Shown: positions 25,823 to 36,924 of the stretch, one piece after another
How positions within the stretch are numbered: the first letter of the stretch is position 1
Layout: each line of letters starts with the position of its first letter
NCBI GenBank assembly: GCA_040954595.2
Contig: CM082592.2
Span: 5,766,001 to 5,830,000 of the forward strand
Source of the DNA: Balanoglossus misakiensis
Lineage: Eukaryota > Hemichordata
Direction of reading: 5' to 3'
DNA length: 64,000 nt
The notes under the pieces: model-generated
What the model was told of the DNA's origin: nothing
The model's input: only the letters and a program-made list of their open reading frames with translations
The model's database searches: none
Made by a program: the position numbers and the translations under genes

Positions 25823-26689
25823 ATACAGAGCAATGACCCTGCCTACGCATTTTGCGTGCGTGACACACCGAGGTTGCTGACACAACATGCACTGCATTCC
25901 ATTTCGCTTTAGCGCCCCCACAGCACGCAAGACGCATTATTCCCTTGTGAAATGGTCACCCTAGTTACCCTCATATATCTCGTAAATTAAAACCTTTATG
26001 AGATATTAGTTGTGCCTATGTTCACATGGCATTTGTTTACTCGTCCGTCAGCTTGACAATATTTCTGCCCTATATCATGAAATTAATTTGTAGCACAAGC
26101 GTCAAGTGCAATGTTTTCACAAGACTTTCCATGTCAAGAAATTTGAAACACTACAGTATTACAATCTAAGCAAGGGGATCGGGTTATTTTTTACCGTGAC
26201 AGAGAAAGCATACTTATAACCTTTGCATCGGCGACATTTCCCGGCATGCCCTGATCGGCAGATCCTCCTTCACAACAGGAAAACGCTCCCGGAATGGGCG
26301 AAACCCGGAATTCGACTTGAACGCACCACAGTCCAAACAAAGCAGCGTGTGAAGAAAACGGCAATAGAAACGTGTATTCCCGAAGGCGCTCACCCACAGT
26401 ATTCCCTTGTTCCTCTGTCACGACTAATTCCACGTGTATGTCCATAGCTGCAGTAGTCTGCTGCATATGACATTTTAATTCCCGAGTAAGCTATTGGACA
26501 GCTAAATCAGGTGACACCGCCACTGGGGAAACGTACACCGTATACATGTACTAGTATATGAAGCAAGTCTTTGGGTAAGGCATGTGTGTACAGACACAGA
26601 CAGATATGTACATACATACAGACAGACATAGGCATATACATGTACATGTATGTAGGGTTCGGACTAATTGATTTTCTTCTTGAACACAG

Positions 26690-27002
26690 GTGCTTGGAGC
26701 TACTCAGGGGGAAACGGTGAGCACAAACTATTTATTGGGTGTATTGTAGAGTTAATAGGATAGAAATAGGTCAATGAGGGCAATAGAGTTTCCATACCAA
26801 ATATGCATTGAGTTCGTAATCACGACATTATTATACTCGGGCGGAGATTATGTGTACTAATTTAGTAAAACACAAGAGGCTGTATTCTGGCGTATACTAG
26901 TACGCACTGGGCGACCAAAAACATCAATGCTTGGACTGAACCATTGGCCTGAGTGTACACGAACAAGCACATACGCGTCCCTTGGTTGGCATCATCATCA
27001 TA

Positions 27003-27053
<51 letters not shown>

Positions 27054-30000
27054 TTACAACCAACACCGCCACAACAACCATCACCGGATTCTAAATCAGT
27101 CTCGTCTATCTTTTATCTTTTCCCAGGTCCCACCTACTGGGCATCCATGTTCAGAAAAGCCGCTGGCAAACGCCAATCGCCGATTAATATCGAGACAAAT
27201 AAAGTGAGGACCAGTGATGACTTGAAGGAATTCACCTTCGAAGGGTTTGGCGATGACGTCACAGAGGACGATACGTTCATGACCATGTGCAATGACGGCA
27301 CTTCAGGTTAGAGCATTGGTGATTGTTTTGTTCTGTTTATCCCCTAAACTAGTTCTGTTCCCAACTGGACGATAAAAACGCCAAGCATCCGGATTCCAAC
27401 AAAACCATGCGTGCGCAATTGCTTTTCGGTGCGGATCTAAATTGAATCGTAAGCAGTAGCAATGCTGGCTGCACTAGCACTACAGGCCTTTCTGCACCAC
27501 TCGTCTATAACGACAGAGGGCGCTGATCCTGACAGGTCCACGGCCAGCCGTCGACTGTTGTCAGATCCATTGCAATTTGGTATACAGTGCCGCCACGCAG
27601 TGTTGACAAGGGCGGCGATTTATTAAACAGTACTGCAGAAGCGATGTTTCCTAAAACAATCATCTCTCGACAGTTTTATGAAGAAAAAATAGACTGGATG
27701 TTGTTTACGACAACTTATCAGTAGTTTCCAGGAAATCACTTGCCCAACATTCTGCCGATGCGATCGATGCGATCGTAACAACACCGTGTACGTCTTCTTG
27801 TTTACCCACTCAGCCCGCGAACGAACTTGAATTTACTTTTTTTATTTTTAACAATTTTCAGAAATTACACTGTACAGAAGTTTTTTAATTACCTTTTATT
27901 TGAAATATACATGAATGTATAACGTGTACATATCGTGCGTGTGTCTGCTGTGCACTGTGTGTATGAGATCGGGGTCAAAGGGTTCATGGGGAGGGGGAAG
28001 CCACGCCCACTTTGAGTAAACCGACCCACTGTGAAAACCGACCAGAATGTGTGGTCCGAGGTGAGGTCGGTTTTGCCAGGTTTCACTGTATATGTGACTA
28101 AAGGTCAAAAGTTCAAAGATACGTGTAGAGTAGAGTCTCGTTCCAGAGTCCTTCAGCCGCTTTTGAAAATCCCCCCCCCCCGCCCCAAAAAAGAAGGAAC
28201 CCATGCCATGCAAAATAATATTATATTGCAAGATTAAATTGCGAAGCCTCATTACAAAACAAGAAGTTGACCATATCAATTTTTGTGTGTAATGCGGATG
28301 AAAAGACTACAATGAACAGTCCTGTGGATCACAGGAATTTCAATTTGTACTGATGATCGATAACGTGTCTGATTTTAAAATAGCCCAATAAGTATGGTCG
28401 AAATCTTGGTTGACAAAACACAGTCTGTCAATAAATAATATGGTGTTGTTAGTTACGCTCAACAGTGTAACAATAACACCATTATTTGCTTGCTTTGTTC
28501 CCGTATGTTTGAGACGGAACCATCGGCGACATGATAAGCAGTGCAGCACTTTGAATATTTCAACTGTATGGCCAAAAAATATCGCCAACTTCCTCAAAGC
28601 CAGTTGTCATATAAATATGTGACTACAGTTTATTGTTTTACCAGATTAGAAAACACTGCCTTTTGTTTCTCGTAAATTCGAAGGGCGTCCTGGTACAGTT
28701 TCAGGTCCCAGTGATTCCGCCTCTCGATTTCCTTGAGTTCGTAGTCGCTGAGCTTCCCTCTGTGCGAGTTTGCGTTGACGTGGACCTCATCCTTGATGTT
28801 TCTGATTCGCAGCATTCGCGTCAGCATGTCCTGCGACGTCTTCCAGTCTTCCAGGATTCCCACGAAGGCCATGCGCTGCTCCAGGTTCTCCTTGGCCTTC
28901 AGGTAGTGCCTCTCCCCGATGACGGGGATGTCGGCGGCGTGGTCGGCGGAAGCGCAGCAGTCCTCGAAGGTGGACGCCACCTCCGGGAACTCGTCGAAGA
29001 GCAGCAGGCGGACCGTGAAGTTGTCGACGTCCTGCAGGGACTGTCGCTGCCCGGCCGTTCTCCGCAGGTAGTCGCGCAGGCTGGCGCTCTTCAGTAGGGT
29101 GTCCTTGCAGATCTTGTGGAAGCCGAAGCACTTGTGCTTCTTCAGGTAGTAGTACGTGGACACGATTCTCTCCACGGGGTGCCTGAACCAGGTGACGTAC
29201 AAGAAGGGCCTGTCCGGGTACACGTACTTGTGTATTCCGTAGGACCGCTTGGAATAGTACAGAGACTTCTCGCTCCGCCTGCTATGTCCTCGTACGGCTC
29301 TGTAAAAGTCCCGGCAGTGACTGAGTTGATTTCCAGACTTCTGGTCCTTGAACTTCAGGCCCGGTTCGCGAAAGAGAACTTTTTCAACTGAGGTGCCGCC
29401 GCTTTTCGGCAAATGTACATACGCCACGTTGGCGTCCCGGTACTCCTTGGCAAACTCCTCGAAATTGGCGCTGTCGTTTTCAAACGTCAGGTAGAAATTC
29501 CCCAAGGGCTGCCTCCCGTATCGCCCGCTCGGCGGGCAAGCCTGCAGCAGTTCGTAATTTTTAAAGCAGCTCCTGTTGCCGATGGCGGACTTGTAGGATG
29601 CTATTCGCGAACAATTCGTCGCAGTCTCACCTGCAGCCAGCTGTAGGTCGGGCCCTTCGCCAGTCGTAGCGTTGAGACCGCTGTGCTCCCCGACATTGAT
29701 CGATTCTCGTCCGCTTTCGGCAAATCTTCGTGAACTCTCCTCCTTCTCGGTGTGATTTCTCATTTCACCGCCGCGCCCTGCGGCCAAACCGACTTCGTTC
29801 CTCGCCGACATCGACGCGATCTTAACCGCGACCAACAACACCAGGCAGACTCCCCCAGAAACGAAGACCTTGTTGCGGTGTGGTAAACGCAAACAAATCA
29901 TGGTGTGTCCTTAACTAAGTCCAACGTCGAATTCAACGCGCCTTGTTTTCAGTCCATGCGCGCCGGTCGACGATGATGTGGCAATGTCGTGTTTCAGGTT

Positions 30001-33000
30001 CCAACTGAGTGCATGTATAAGTGTGCGCCCACGTCAATCATTTACCAACGCCCCCTTTCTTCGTTATTTTACACAGCCGTTACATAAGAGTTCAAAAACT
30101 AATGGCAAACATGAGAACGCAAACGATATGAACTCGTGCAACAAGAGACCGTCTGTTAATATTAATTATTAACTTCAATACCATACATTGAGGGCAAACA
30201 AACATAAAGAGATAATTATTCCAATTGCTTTGTGGAAAATCAAATCCGACCTAGACTTGCTCTAAGTCTATGGGCTGTGTAGGGAACGACGATACCCGAC
30301 ACCACAAGCTCAGTCGCAAATTCGAAACTAGTCGCTTGGCCGACGATACCCGAAACCACAAGCTCAGTCACAAAAACTAGTCGCTTGGCCGACGATACCC
30401 GAAACCACAAGCTCAGTCCCAAGTTCGAAACTCGCCTCACTACCAAAAACACGCTCAAGGCAAGCATGCACGCAAAAAGTATTGCAATTATTTTTTAAGA
30501 CAAAAAACCACCGAAAATAATAAAGTATTGAGATTTAAAAATCACCTAGCGACTAGTAGGCTAGTCTAAATCCGACCATAAATACGATGTCTTCTTTCAA
30601 AGAATTAGTTCAATTCGTTGGAATTATGGCTGGTGCTGATAAACACTGCTTACTTTATATTGTGGATGTTACCTGTACTGTATGATATGGAGAGATAAGC
30701 CCACCTATACATCATAACATGGATGCTCATAATAGCATGGGTAAAAAAACAGCTGCATATGACTGGGCTTATCCGTGGGAATTCGGCTATATTAATTTTC
30801 TTCTAGCTGCAGGCCTGGCTGTCATTTTTCTGTCGCCAACGTTTAGTTTTCACGTGACCAGAGTAAAAGTCGACGTAGATATGGACCCCGCTGCTGCGCG
30901 CCTCGTCCACAGACGCGACGCATGCGTGAAGTGGGGAAGTGGTTTTGTACCATGATCTTCGGGCGTTGTCATGGCTACTTGTCAACAATCCATCGATGTT
31001 ATCTTTGCTTGCAAAGTGACCGCACTATTTGATGTTTCCGAGCGCTATTGGCGTTGCCCCACGCCCTTTAATGTGTGTCATCTGCCGCTAGGACATTGCA
31101 CGTACTTGTCGGTATACCGGATACATAGGTCCGGTGTCGAAATAAGAAAATGTCGATATATACTAGACTCAGTCAAGTACCTAGTACGTTTGGTAATGAT
31201 ATTGAATCACAGCCCCCCCCCCCCCCCCCCCCCCCGCCCGGTGCAGCCGGTAGCGCCCTCAACACGCCCATAGAATTACAGTACATTGTACTTACGTATT
31301 GGTCTGGTCACCTTTCCCCCATTTCAACCACTCGTTAACATATTGTCTTGAGGACAGATCAATGGAGTCTGAAACGGACTGAGAAAAGAGACAACACGTT
31401 AAACGCGAGAGAATATCGAGGTATTGTCTAATAAATATCTGTCTGCATGTCTCTGTGTGTTGCAGTCAAGGTGTCGGTGAGTGGACGGCATTACGTCACG
31501 GGTGGAGGTTTACCAGGGAAGTTTCACGTTGAGCAGTTTCACTTCCACTGGGGCAGCAGCGAGAACAACCCGGGATCAGAACACGCCCTCAACGGACAGA
31601 GATACGCCGCGGAGGTGAGTACAGGTGTGATTCGAGAAGAACACACGTGTTTATTTATTCCCATATGTGAAAGACTGATTTCAGAATAAAACTGGCACCG
31701 TGAAAGAAACTATTGTCGCATTGTCTGTTTTTTTTCCACATGCAGCTACATATTGTTACGTATGACTGCGATCGGTTTGCAAAATTCTCGGAGGCTGTGT
31801 CCGACCCACGCGGTTTGGCTGTGCTGGGGACGTTCATCGAGGTAAAGTAGATTATGCACTGTATTCTTAATTTCAGGTAGTTTACACCCCGATAATCAAA
31901 CTCAAAAAGAGGACTGTTAATTGTTTTTATGAAAATCCGCCCTCTAGGTGCGTACCGTAAATGAACTTGAAGTTTTGAAAAAATCACGTGTCATTTATGA
32001 TTCGGTTACTGATTTCAGTGTTTCACAATATTCGTTGAGGAGTAGTGAACCAAATGTAGCTTTTACGCGCGAAAACTATTGAACGATGTAGGTGCCTTGT
32101 CTGTCTTGTAGGTTGGTGAGGAAACAAACGCTGGCTACGAAACGCTGCTCAAGGAATTTCATAAAGTTCAACAGAAAGGTATTGTTAGCCTCTCGTTTTA
32201 TGTGAATAGACCCATTATACACGTGCAACTTTTTAGTTATTTTACTTAGAAATTAGAACGTGTGCTTACATCGGTGGGCAAACACTATAAACTGATCAGA
32301 AACTTTTTTCTTGTTTTTGTTTTTCTTTTTAGGCGAAACGATTAAATTGGAGGGGTTATCCCTTAGATCTTTATTGCCAGAAAATATCAACAATTTTTAC
32401 CGCTATGACGGTTCGTTGACAACACCTCCGTGTGCCGAGTGTGTCATGTGGACGTTATTTGATGAACCAGTTCAAATATCCCAAACGCAGGCAAGTACAA
32501 GTATTTTATGTGATTTCACAATCACTGATTTTTCGTTTTCGGAGTGATAGTGTCTACATACGTTTGGACTAGTGTTTATAATTGTTGTCGTAACGCCTGA
32601 ATCTGCCCACCCCAGTGGTTGACAGCATGAGCTTTCGGGAACATGTAGTGCCCTTCATCAGATGCACTCGTGGAATGAACAGAGAAACAGCCGGGTATTC
32701 AAAGTAGAAAATATGTGCAGAACCAGGTGCATCAGAAAACAAAAGAAGGGTTGGGTGTGAAAATTGAACAATGGAAATGTTAATTGGGATGCAAATTTGT
32801 AAATGGGGTAGTGGACTGCAGAAAACTGACAGTTATTTGTTGTGTGACACAAACCCATAGTTTTTTAAAATATATGTATTAGCTACTGAATATTTTCACA
32901 CTGATGGCAGTGCGAACATTATTAACTCACCCGAGGTGTCATTTTACAGCTGGACCAATTTCTGAGTCTGAAATCCTCTGGCGAAGAAGGGCAAGAGAAC

Positions 33001-33123
33001 CTGCTTGTGAACAATTACCGACCGGTTCAGCCGTTGGCTGGCAGAGTTGTGACAGCGTCCTTCGTGCCCGCCAAAACGCACGACGAAACGGAAGCACACG
33101 ACAGGTCATGCGCGGTTCTTTAA
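26690..33123 (+). CDS. Alpha-carbonic anhydrase D, cytosolic type, with C-terminal CaaX motif (CAVL)
   Basis: Certain exons: 26690-26716, 27127-27306, 31466-31614, 31746-31841, 32112-32178, 32333-32490 and 32950-33123. Zinc ligands are in QFHFHWG and LHIV; the catalytic Thr is in SLTTPP; QSPINI near the start and LDQF...NNYRPVQPL near the end are family signatures. Unlike B and C, it lacks the Cys23 partner (FRKAAGKRQSP) and ends near VTASF like cytosolic isozymes. No signal-peptide exon was found. His64 is replaced (NDGTSG), so proton transfer may be slow, as in CA III or CA V. About 20 extra residues (PAKTHDETEAHDRS) lead to CAVL and then TAA, a CaaX box predicted to be geranylgeranylated. 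Intron 6 begins with GC (CAG/GCAAGT). Intron 2 (26717-27126) holds a TCA microsatellite and intron 3 an antisense gene. The length is 287 residues with the candidate first exon. CaaX function requires a cytosolic protein, which is inferred. Confidence 0.88.
26990..27054. repeat. (ATC)n microsatellite in intron 2 of gene D
   Basis: About 20 copies of the ATC triplet, with one interruption near 27001-27005. It ends about 70 bases before exon 3 of gene D. Confidence 0.95.
28629..28634 (-). terminator. Poly(A) hexamer overlapping the sulfotransferase stop codon
   Basis: On the minus strand the end reads CAATAAAC: the TAA stop at 28632-28630 lies inside AATAAA. If used, the 3' UTR would be only about 10-30 bases. 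No mapped cleavage site is available, so a more distal signal remains possible. Confidence 0.4.
28630..29901 (-). CDS. Type II membrane carbohydrate sulfotransferase, intronless, nested in gene D
   Basis: A single 423-residue open frame on the minus strand inside intron 3 of gene D. Residues 11-29 (KVFVSGGVCLVLLVAVKIA) form a signal anchor after a short basic tail, the Golgi type II layout. A Ser/Gly/Glu-rich stem follows to about residue 115. LPKSGGTS at 164-171 is the 5'-phosphosulfate-binding loop for the donor PAPS. FRHPVERIVSTYYYLKKH from 239 is the 3'-phosphate-binding motif. Five potential N-glycosylation sites (residues 49, 77, 96, 109, 142) fit a lumenal domain. The motifs place it in the Sulfotransfer_2 group with heparan-sulfate and uronyl sulfotransferases; the sugar acceptor cannot be told. 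The lack of introns suggests an old retrocopy or a gene lineage that is single-exon. The shadow frames on the other strand reflect its high GC. Confidence 0.9.
   Translation of the reverse strand: MICLRLPHRNKVFVSGGVCLVLLVAVKIASMSARNEVGLAAGRGGEMRNHTEKEESSRRFAESGRESINVGEHSGLNATTGEGPDLQLAAGETATNCSRIASYKSAIGNRSCFKNYELLQACPPSGRYGRQPLGNFYLTFENDSANFEEFAKEYRDANVAYVHLPKSGGTSVEKVLFREPGLKFKDQKSGNQLSHCRDFYRAVRGHSRRSEKSLYYSKRSYGIHKYVYPDRPFLYVTWFRHPVERIVSTYYYLKKHKCFGFHKICKDTLLKSASLRDYLRRTAGQRQSLQDVDNFTVRLLLFDEFPEVASTFEDCCASADHAADIPVIGERHYLKAKENLEQRMAFVGILEDWKTSQDMLTRMLRIRNIKDEVHVNANSHRGKLSDYELKEIERRNHWDLKLYQDALRIYEKQKAVFSNLVKQ
30288..30435. repeat. Three-copy minisatellite in intron 3 of gene D
   Basis: GACGATACCCGA begins copies at 30288, 30342 and 30391, each followed by ACCACAAGCTCAGT and then a variable TTCGAAACTAGTCGCTTGGC part. 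Unit length is about 49-54 bp. Confidence 0.85.
31213..31235. repeat. Poly(C) tract of 23 bases
   Basis: An uninterrupted C run in intron 3 of gene D, about 230 bases before exon 4. Its length is likely variable. Confidence 0.95.
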
Positions 33124-33849
33124 GTTGACCTGGAAGTGATTAGAGGTGTGCTTTTTAAACTCGTGTGAACCGGGCGTGATCCCAAAATGCGAATTATCAA
33201 ATTTTGGTCTGCAGTTTTCGGAAATTTAAATTAGTTATATTATTTCCGAGGAAATTAGTGATAAGTTGAGATGAAATTGCTCGATGTATTTAAGGGGTGC
33301 ATGCATACCGTTGTGCTGTCAATATCTTTTGCAACTTGCATGTACGTTATATTTTAAATTTGTAGATAAAATGTTTATCAAATATACAGATAAGAATTTA
33401 TTGGTGAAAAATATTGAATACATCTGCCAATACAGTCATGACAATCAGATCTCAGGGACGTCATACCTGTGGCAGGTTTCATTATACAGTGACCCAAATT
33501 GGAGACATTCACCAAATATGCAAATTTAATTTAAATTACTACAGGTGCAACGATATCGCAATTGCAAACATTCACAGCTAATTAGCTATGTCGGTGTGCT
33601 GCTGTTAAAAGTTTGAAGGCAATAATCAAGTCACTGAATAACGGCTGCTGGAGTTGCACTATCGTAAAACAAAGTCTTATCGTTTACATGTATCTAAACT
33701 TGTCTTCTTATATTTTTGTTGTTTACATTTTATAATGTATTCGCATTTTTATCTTACTTGTAGTAAGATGATATGGCTGAAATCATGTTGGATTTTTAGT
33801 TGACACTTATTTTACATTTCATGTTTTCTATGTTAGCTCGTATTTATCA

Positions 33850-33855
33850 AATAAA
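33850..33855 (+). terminator. Poly(A) signal, gene D
   Basis: AATAAA followed by AGGACTGTGTTCAGATGT, a GU-rich downstream context, 727 bases after the stop of gene D. Confidence 0.5.
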
Positions 33856-33938
33856 AGGACTGTGTTCAGATGTCAGCATCTTTTGTTTTGAAAACGGTCA
33901 AAGGAATGATGACAATCGGAAAGTCTAAACTCTCATCA

Positions 33939-34213
33939 TTTCATAAAGAGGGTGCCTTTCCAAAACATGGCGCCCACTCCAAGCAGGCGGCGCGAAAACA
34001 AGGCCAGCAGGTCACAGAGCACTGCTCGAGCTAGCTCGTCTTGTTCGTTGTATATATGATACAAGTTGCGTGTATAACTTACCTTACAATAGAACGTGGC
34101 TGTCGAACGTCGGTCACAACTCTAGCGACGATACACACGGCGGTAAAGTTCTTACACTGTGAGCTACCGGCCTCGTTTCCGCGTCGTCTTGGAAATGCGC
34201 CCTCTTTATGAAA
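33939..34213. repeat. Inverted repeat pair, 25-bp arms
   Basis: The arm at 33939-33963 (TTTCATAAAGAGGGTGCCTT...) matches the reverse complement of 34189-34213 with two mismatches. The arms enclose about 225 bp. This may be a small MITE-like element; no target-site duplication is evident. Confidence 0.6.
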
Positions 34214-36924
34214 AAGGCGTATCAATTGTCTATTGATACACACCGTGCGATTGGACGACCAAGCCGGCCACTCACAGCGCAGGTACCAATACATACACGA
34301 GACAAACGAATTGAAATTCATTGAATATCATTGCCAATGTTTATTCCAGGGCGTTAACAAAATAAAGCATTTCCATGAAAAAGAGGAAAACATATTTACC
34401 CATCCATAACTATTATAGAGAAAAACCCATATGTGCGTGTTAATAGAAAGAAACAACATGACAAGAAACAAAGTTGATAAGTGCTAAACTTAATATCTTG
34501 CACGCTATTGGTTATAAAGAGCCCAGTTTCCCGCGCATGCAAATCAGACGCGTATGGCGTTATCATGATGAGCATTAGAATCCACACCAATTGACTTTTG
34601 TCTCGTGACATGTTTGTCAAGAGCTATCGAAACACAAGTAATGTCATCGTGTGCTCTGACTTGAACCAAAAGCTTTTGATAACTCAGTCATGTCTCAGAG
34701 AAAATGGCAGCGTTGCTCACTTCAAGTCAGAAGGGTTTCTGTGAGAAACAACATGACGTTATTTTTTGCAACCTCTTGCAAGGTATCTTGTTGATAAAAT
34801 TAATGGTGTTTGGTGTACGTAGTTATTAAAGCATCGAGTTTATACATGTCCTGGAGGACAGTATATATATTATCGGGATCCAGCAATGTATGTATTTTCT
34901 CACAAAATATAGGATTTACAATTTTGTCTGTGATACAAACCCGGCAATGAACCATACAAGCTCATTGTATCCATTTGAAAATACAAGATATTGGAGAGAA
35001 AAAAGGTGTCACCCAGTGGATAATGTTTGCAAGATGAATACTGCTAAACTTGTTGGCGTCTCTGGGAGGGAGGGAGGGCATTTCTTAATAATTTTCATAA
35101 CAAAATAACGTCACCATAGCAATCGTTTTGAATGTTGACAAATCATGCGGCTGAGAAGTTCATATTCTCCATCTAAATCACTGCGCATCAAGTTAGCTCC
35201 AGTTCACGTGCTTCCCCGTCCTAGTCTGAAAATTTACAAGATATATTTCACCTCTAAAATAATGCCATCCTATTGATTTCAAACAAACATTCAAAACTGC
35301 TGTTTTTCATCACTCAGGTAAATTTACAATTCAAACATTGAGCAAATTTACAAAATCACGTGATCCGAATAATCCCATGGGAGCAATAAATGATCGAGAT
35401 ACCTTTCCTGTCAAACTTAAGAAACGAAGGCGGATACTTGAAAGACAACGCGTCGAATCTGTTAAAAATAACAAACTGCGAAGTTGGAATGATTAAAACA
35501 AAAAATGGCACTTGTGTGTTGATGACAGGCAGCGTGGGATTTATAGTGGCTTCGGTTGTTGGTCGAATCCGTTTATAGAGTGCCACCAACTGCTAGATCA
35601 ACACGTGACAGATATTCTGACAATGAAAATGTCAGCTTGGAAAGTCGCTCGAACGATTTCAGCAAAAATTGATCGCAAGGTCAACAACAGAAGTGTGGAA
35701 CAACCTCCCAGTTGAATGCCATGATTCAACGACATAATCTTCGTCTGTAGTAATAACTTGCGGTATGTATGGCAACGAATAAAGAATTCTATATAAAATC
35801 AATGAGTTTCAACAAGTGTAAAATATACTAGTGGAAGACAATCAAAATACAAATAAAAAAGACAACAATACATTTTTGAATTTTTTGGAATTCGCTCGTG
35901 CATCTTATCAACCCTGGCCTGTCTAATATAGTATAACACTTCCATCTGTCCCACTATATTTTTGGAGCGCAAGATTTTGCTTTTTTTCCACGACAATCGT
36001 CATATCTTTAAAACTAATCAGGTTGGAATGAGATCCGCGCATGCTCACAACAACCCAACCTGGTTGTGCTAATTCTACCAAACTACCACACTGCTCATAA
36101 CAAAACAAAAACTAATTTTAACGGCCCATTTCAAATTTTTGACCACTACTTTTTTCAAAAGCTTGGATGAATATACAAAACTATGAACATTGTTATTGTC
36201 ACTGACGTGATTCACGCCTATATTTGAAAAGGAAGGCTAATGCGACCTGCACATTGAGCTCTGGCTTTGGTTGTCACAACAAAATTGGGCATTTTTTTCA
36301 GGAATCAAAAATGTGTTATTCGCCGCTTACCAAAAATGTTGTCGTCGTCACCGTGTAGGTCATAGCCGCAACAGCTGGCAACACCCTCAGTCCAAACACA
36401 ACCAAATTGCACGGTTTTTTTCCTCTTGAAACTAAATATCGCCAGAGACGAATCTGATCAAGTGAGTGGGAAACAAACAAACAGACAAACAAGTCCCAGC
36501 CGCCATCTTGTGTCACGTGGACAAAGATGGCGCCGATGCATACATACAAGAATAATTATCAATGGAAATACTCGCCACGCGTAATGGCTGCAGTTTGAGG
36601 TATATAGACGTTAGAAAATAAAGACACGTGGAAACGAATACAATCCCGTATGATTCGCGGAATTCGACGAGAAGACACAGGAAATGTAGCACCAGTCACC
36701 ACAAGATGGCGCTTTTCCTTCCGTCAATCAAACCATATATGGAAACTCCACCTGAACTTGATTGGAGGATCATTCAGTGCGGTCGATTCAGCCACGCCCT
36801 GTATTAAAGGTACCAAGCCGGATCACTCGTCGCACCGACAGTTTGAACACTTCATCGTCTGCGGTGATCTCTCACGCTTGATGAAAAGAGTCAACAATTT
36901 CAATTGCAGCTCTCTCCTTCTCTC

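Larger units (their letters stand above)
23292..26689. other. DNA between gene C and the first certain exon of gene D
   Basis: This should contain the promoter and first exon of gene D. I checked visible strong donors for an ATG-led exon ending in phase 1 and found only the short candidate at 24547. A 36-bp hairpin lies at 25787. No secretory signal-peptide exon like those of A, B or C was seen. Confidence 0.5.
33124..36924. other. Intergenic DNA between gene D and the nAChR gene
   Basis: The two genes converge here. Apart from the gene D poly(A) signal and an inverted repeat at 33939/34213, nothing is recognised. Short overlapping open frames near 35350-35720 exist on both strands with no domain that I can name. 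Confidence 0.5.

Noticed and set aside
28633-29391. Plus-strand and other-frame open reading frames opposite the sulfotransferase
   Set aside because: They are shadows of the GC-rich sulfotransferase coding sequence; only the 423-codon frame carries PAPS-binding motifs.
35390-35715. Possible retroelement fragment (plus-strand words such as VWNNLP)
   Set aside because: The match is a few residues only, with stops in the frame and no tail or target duplication.
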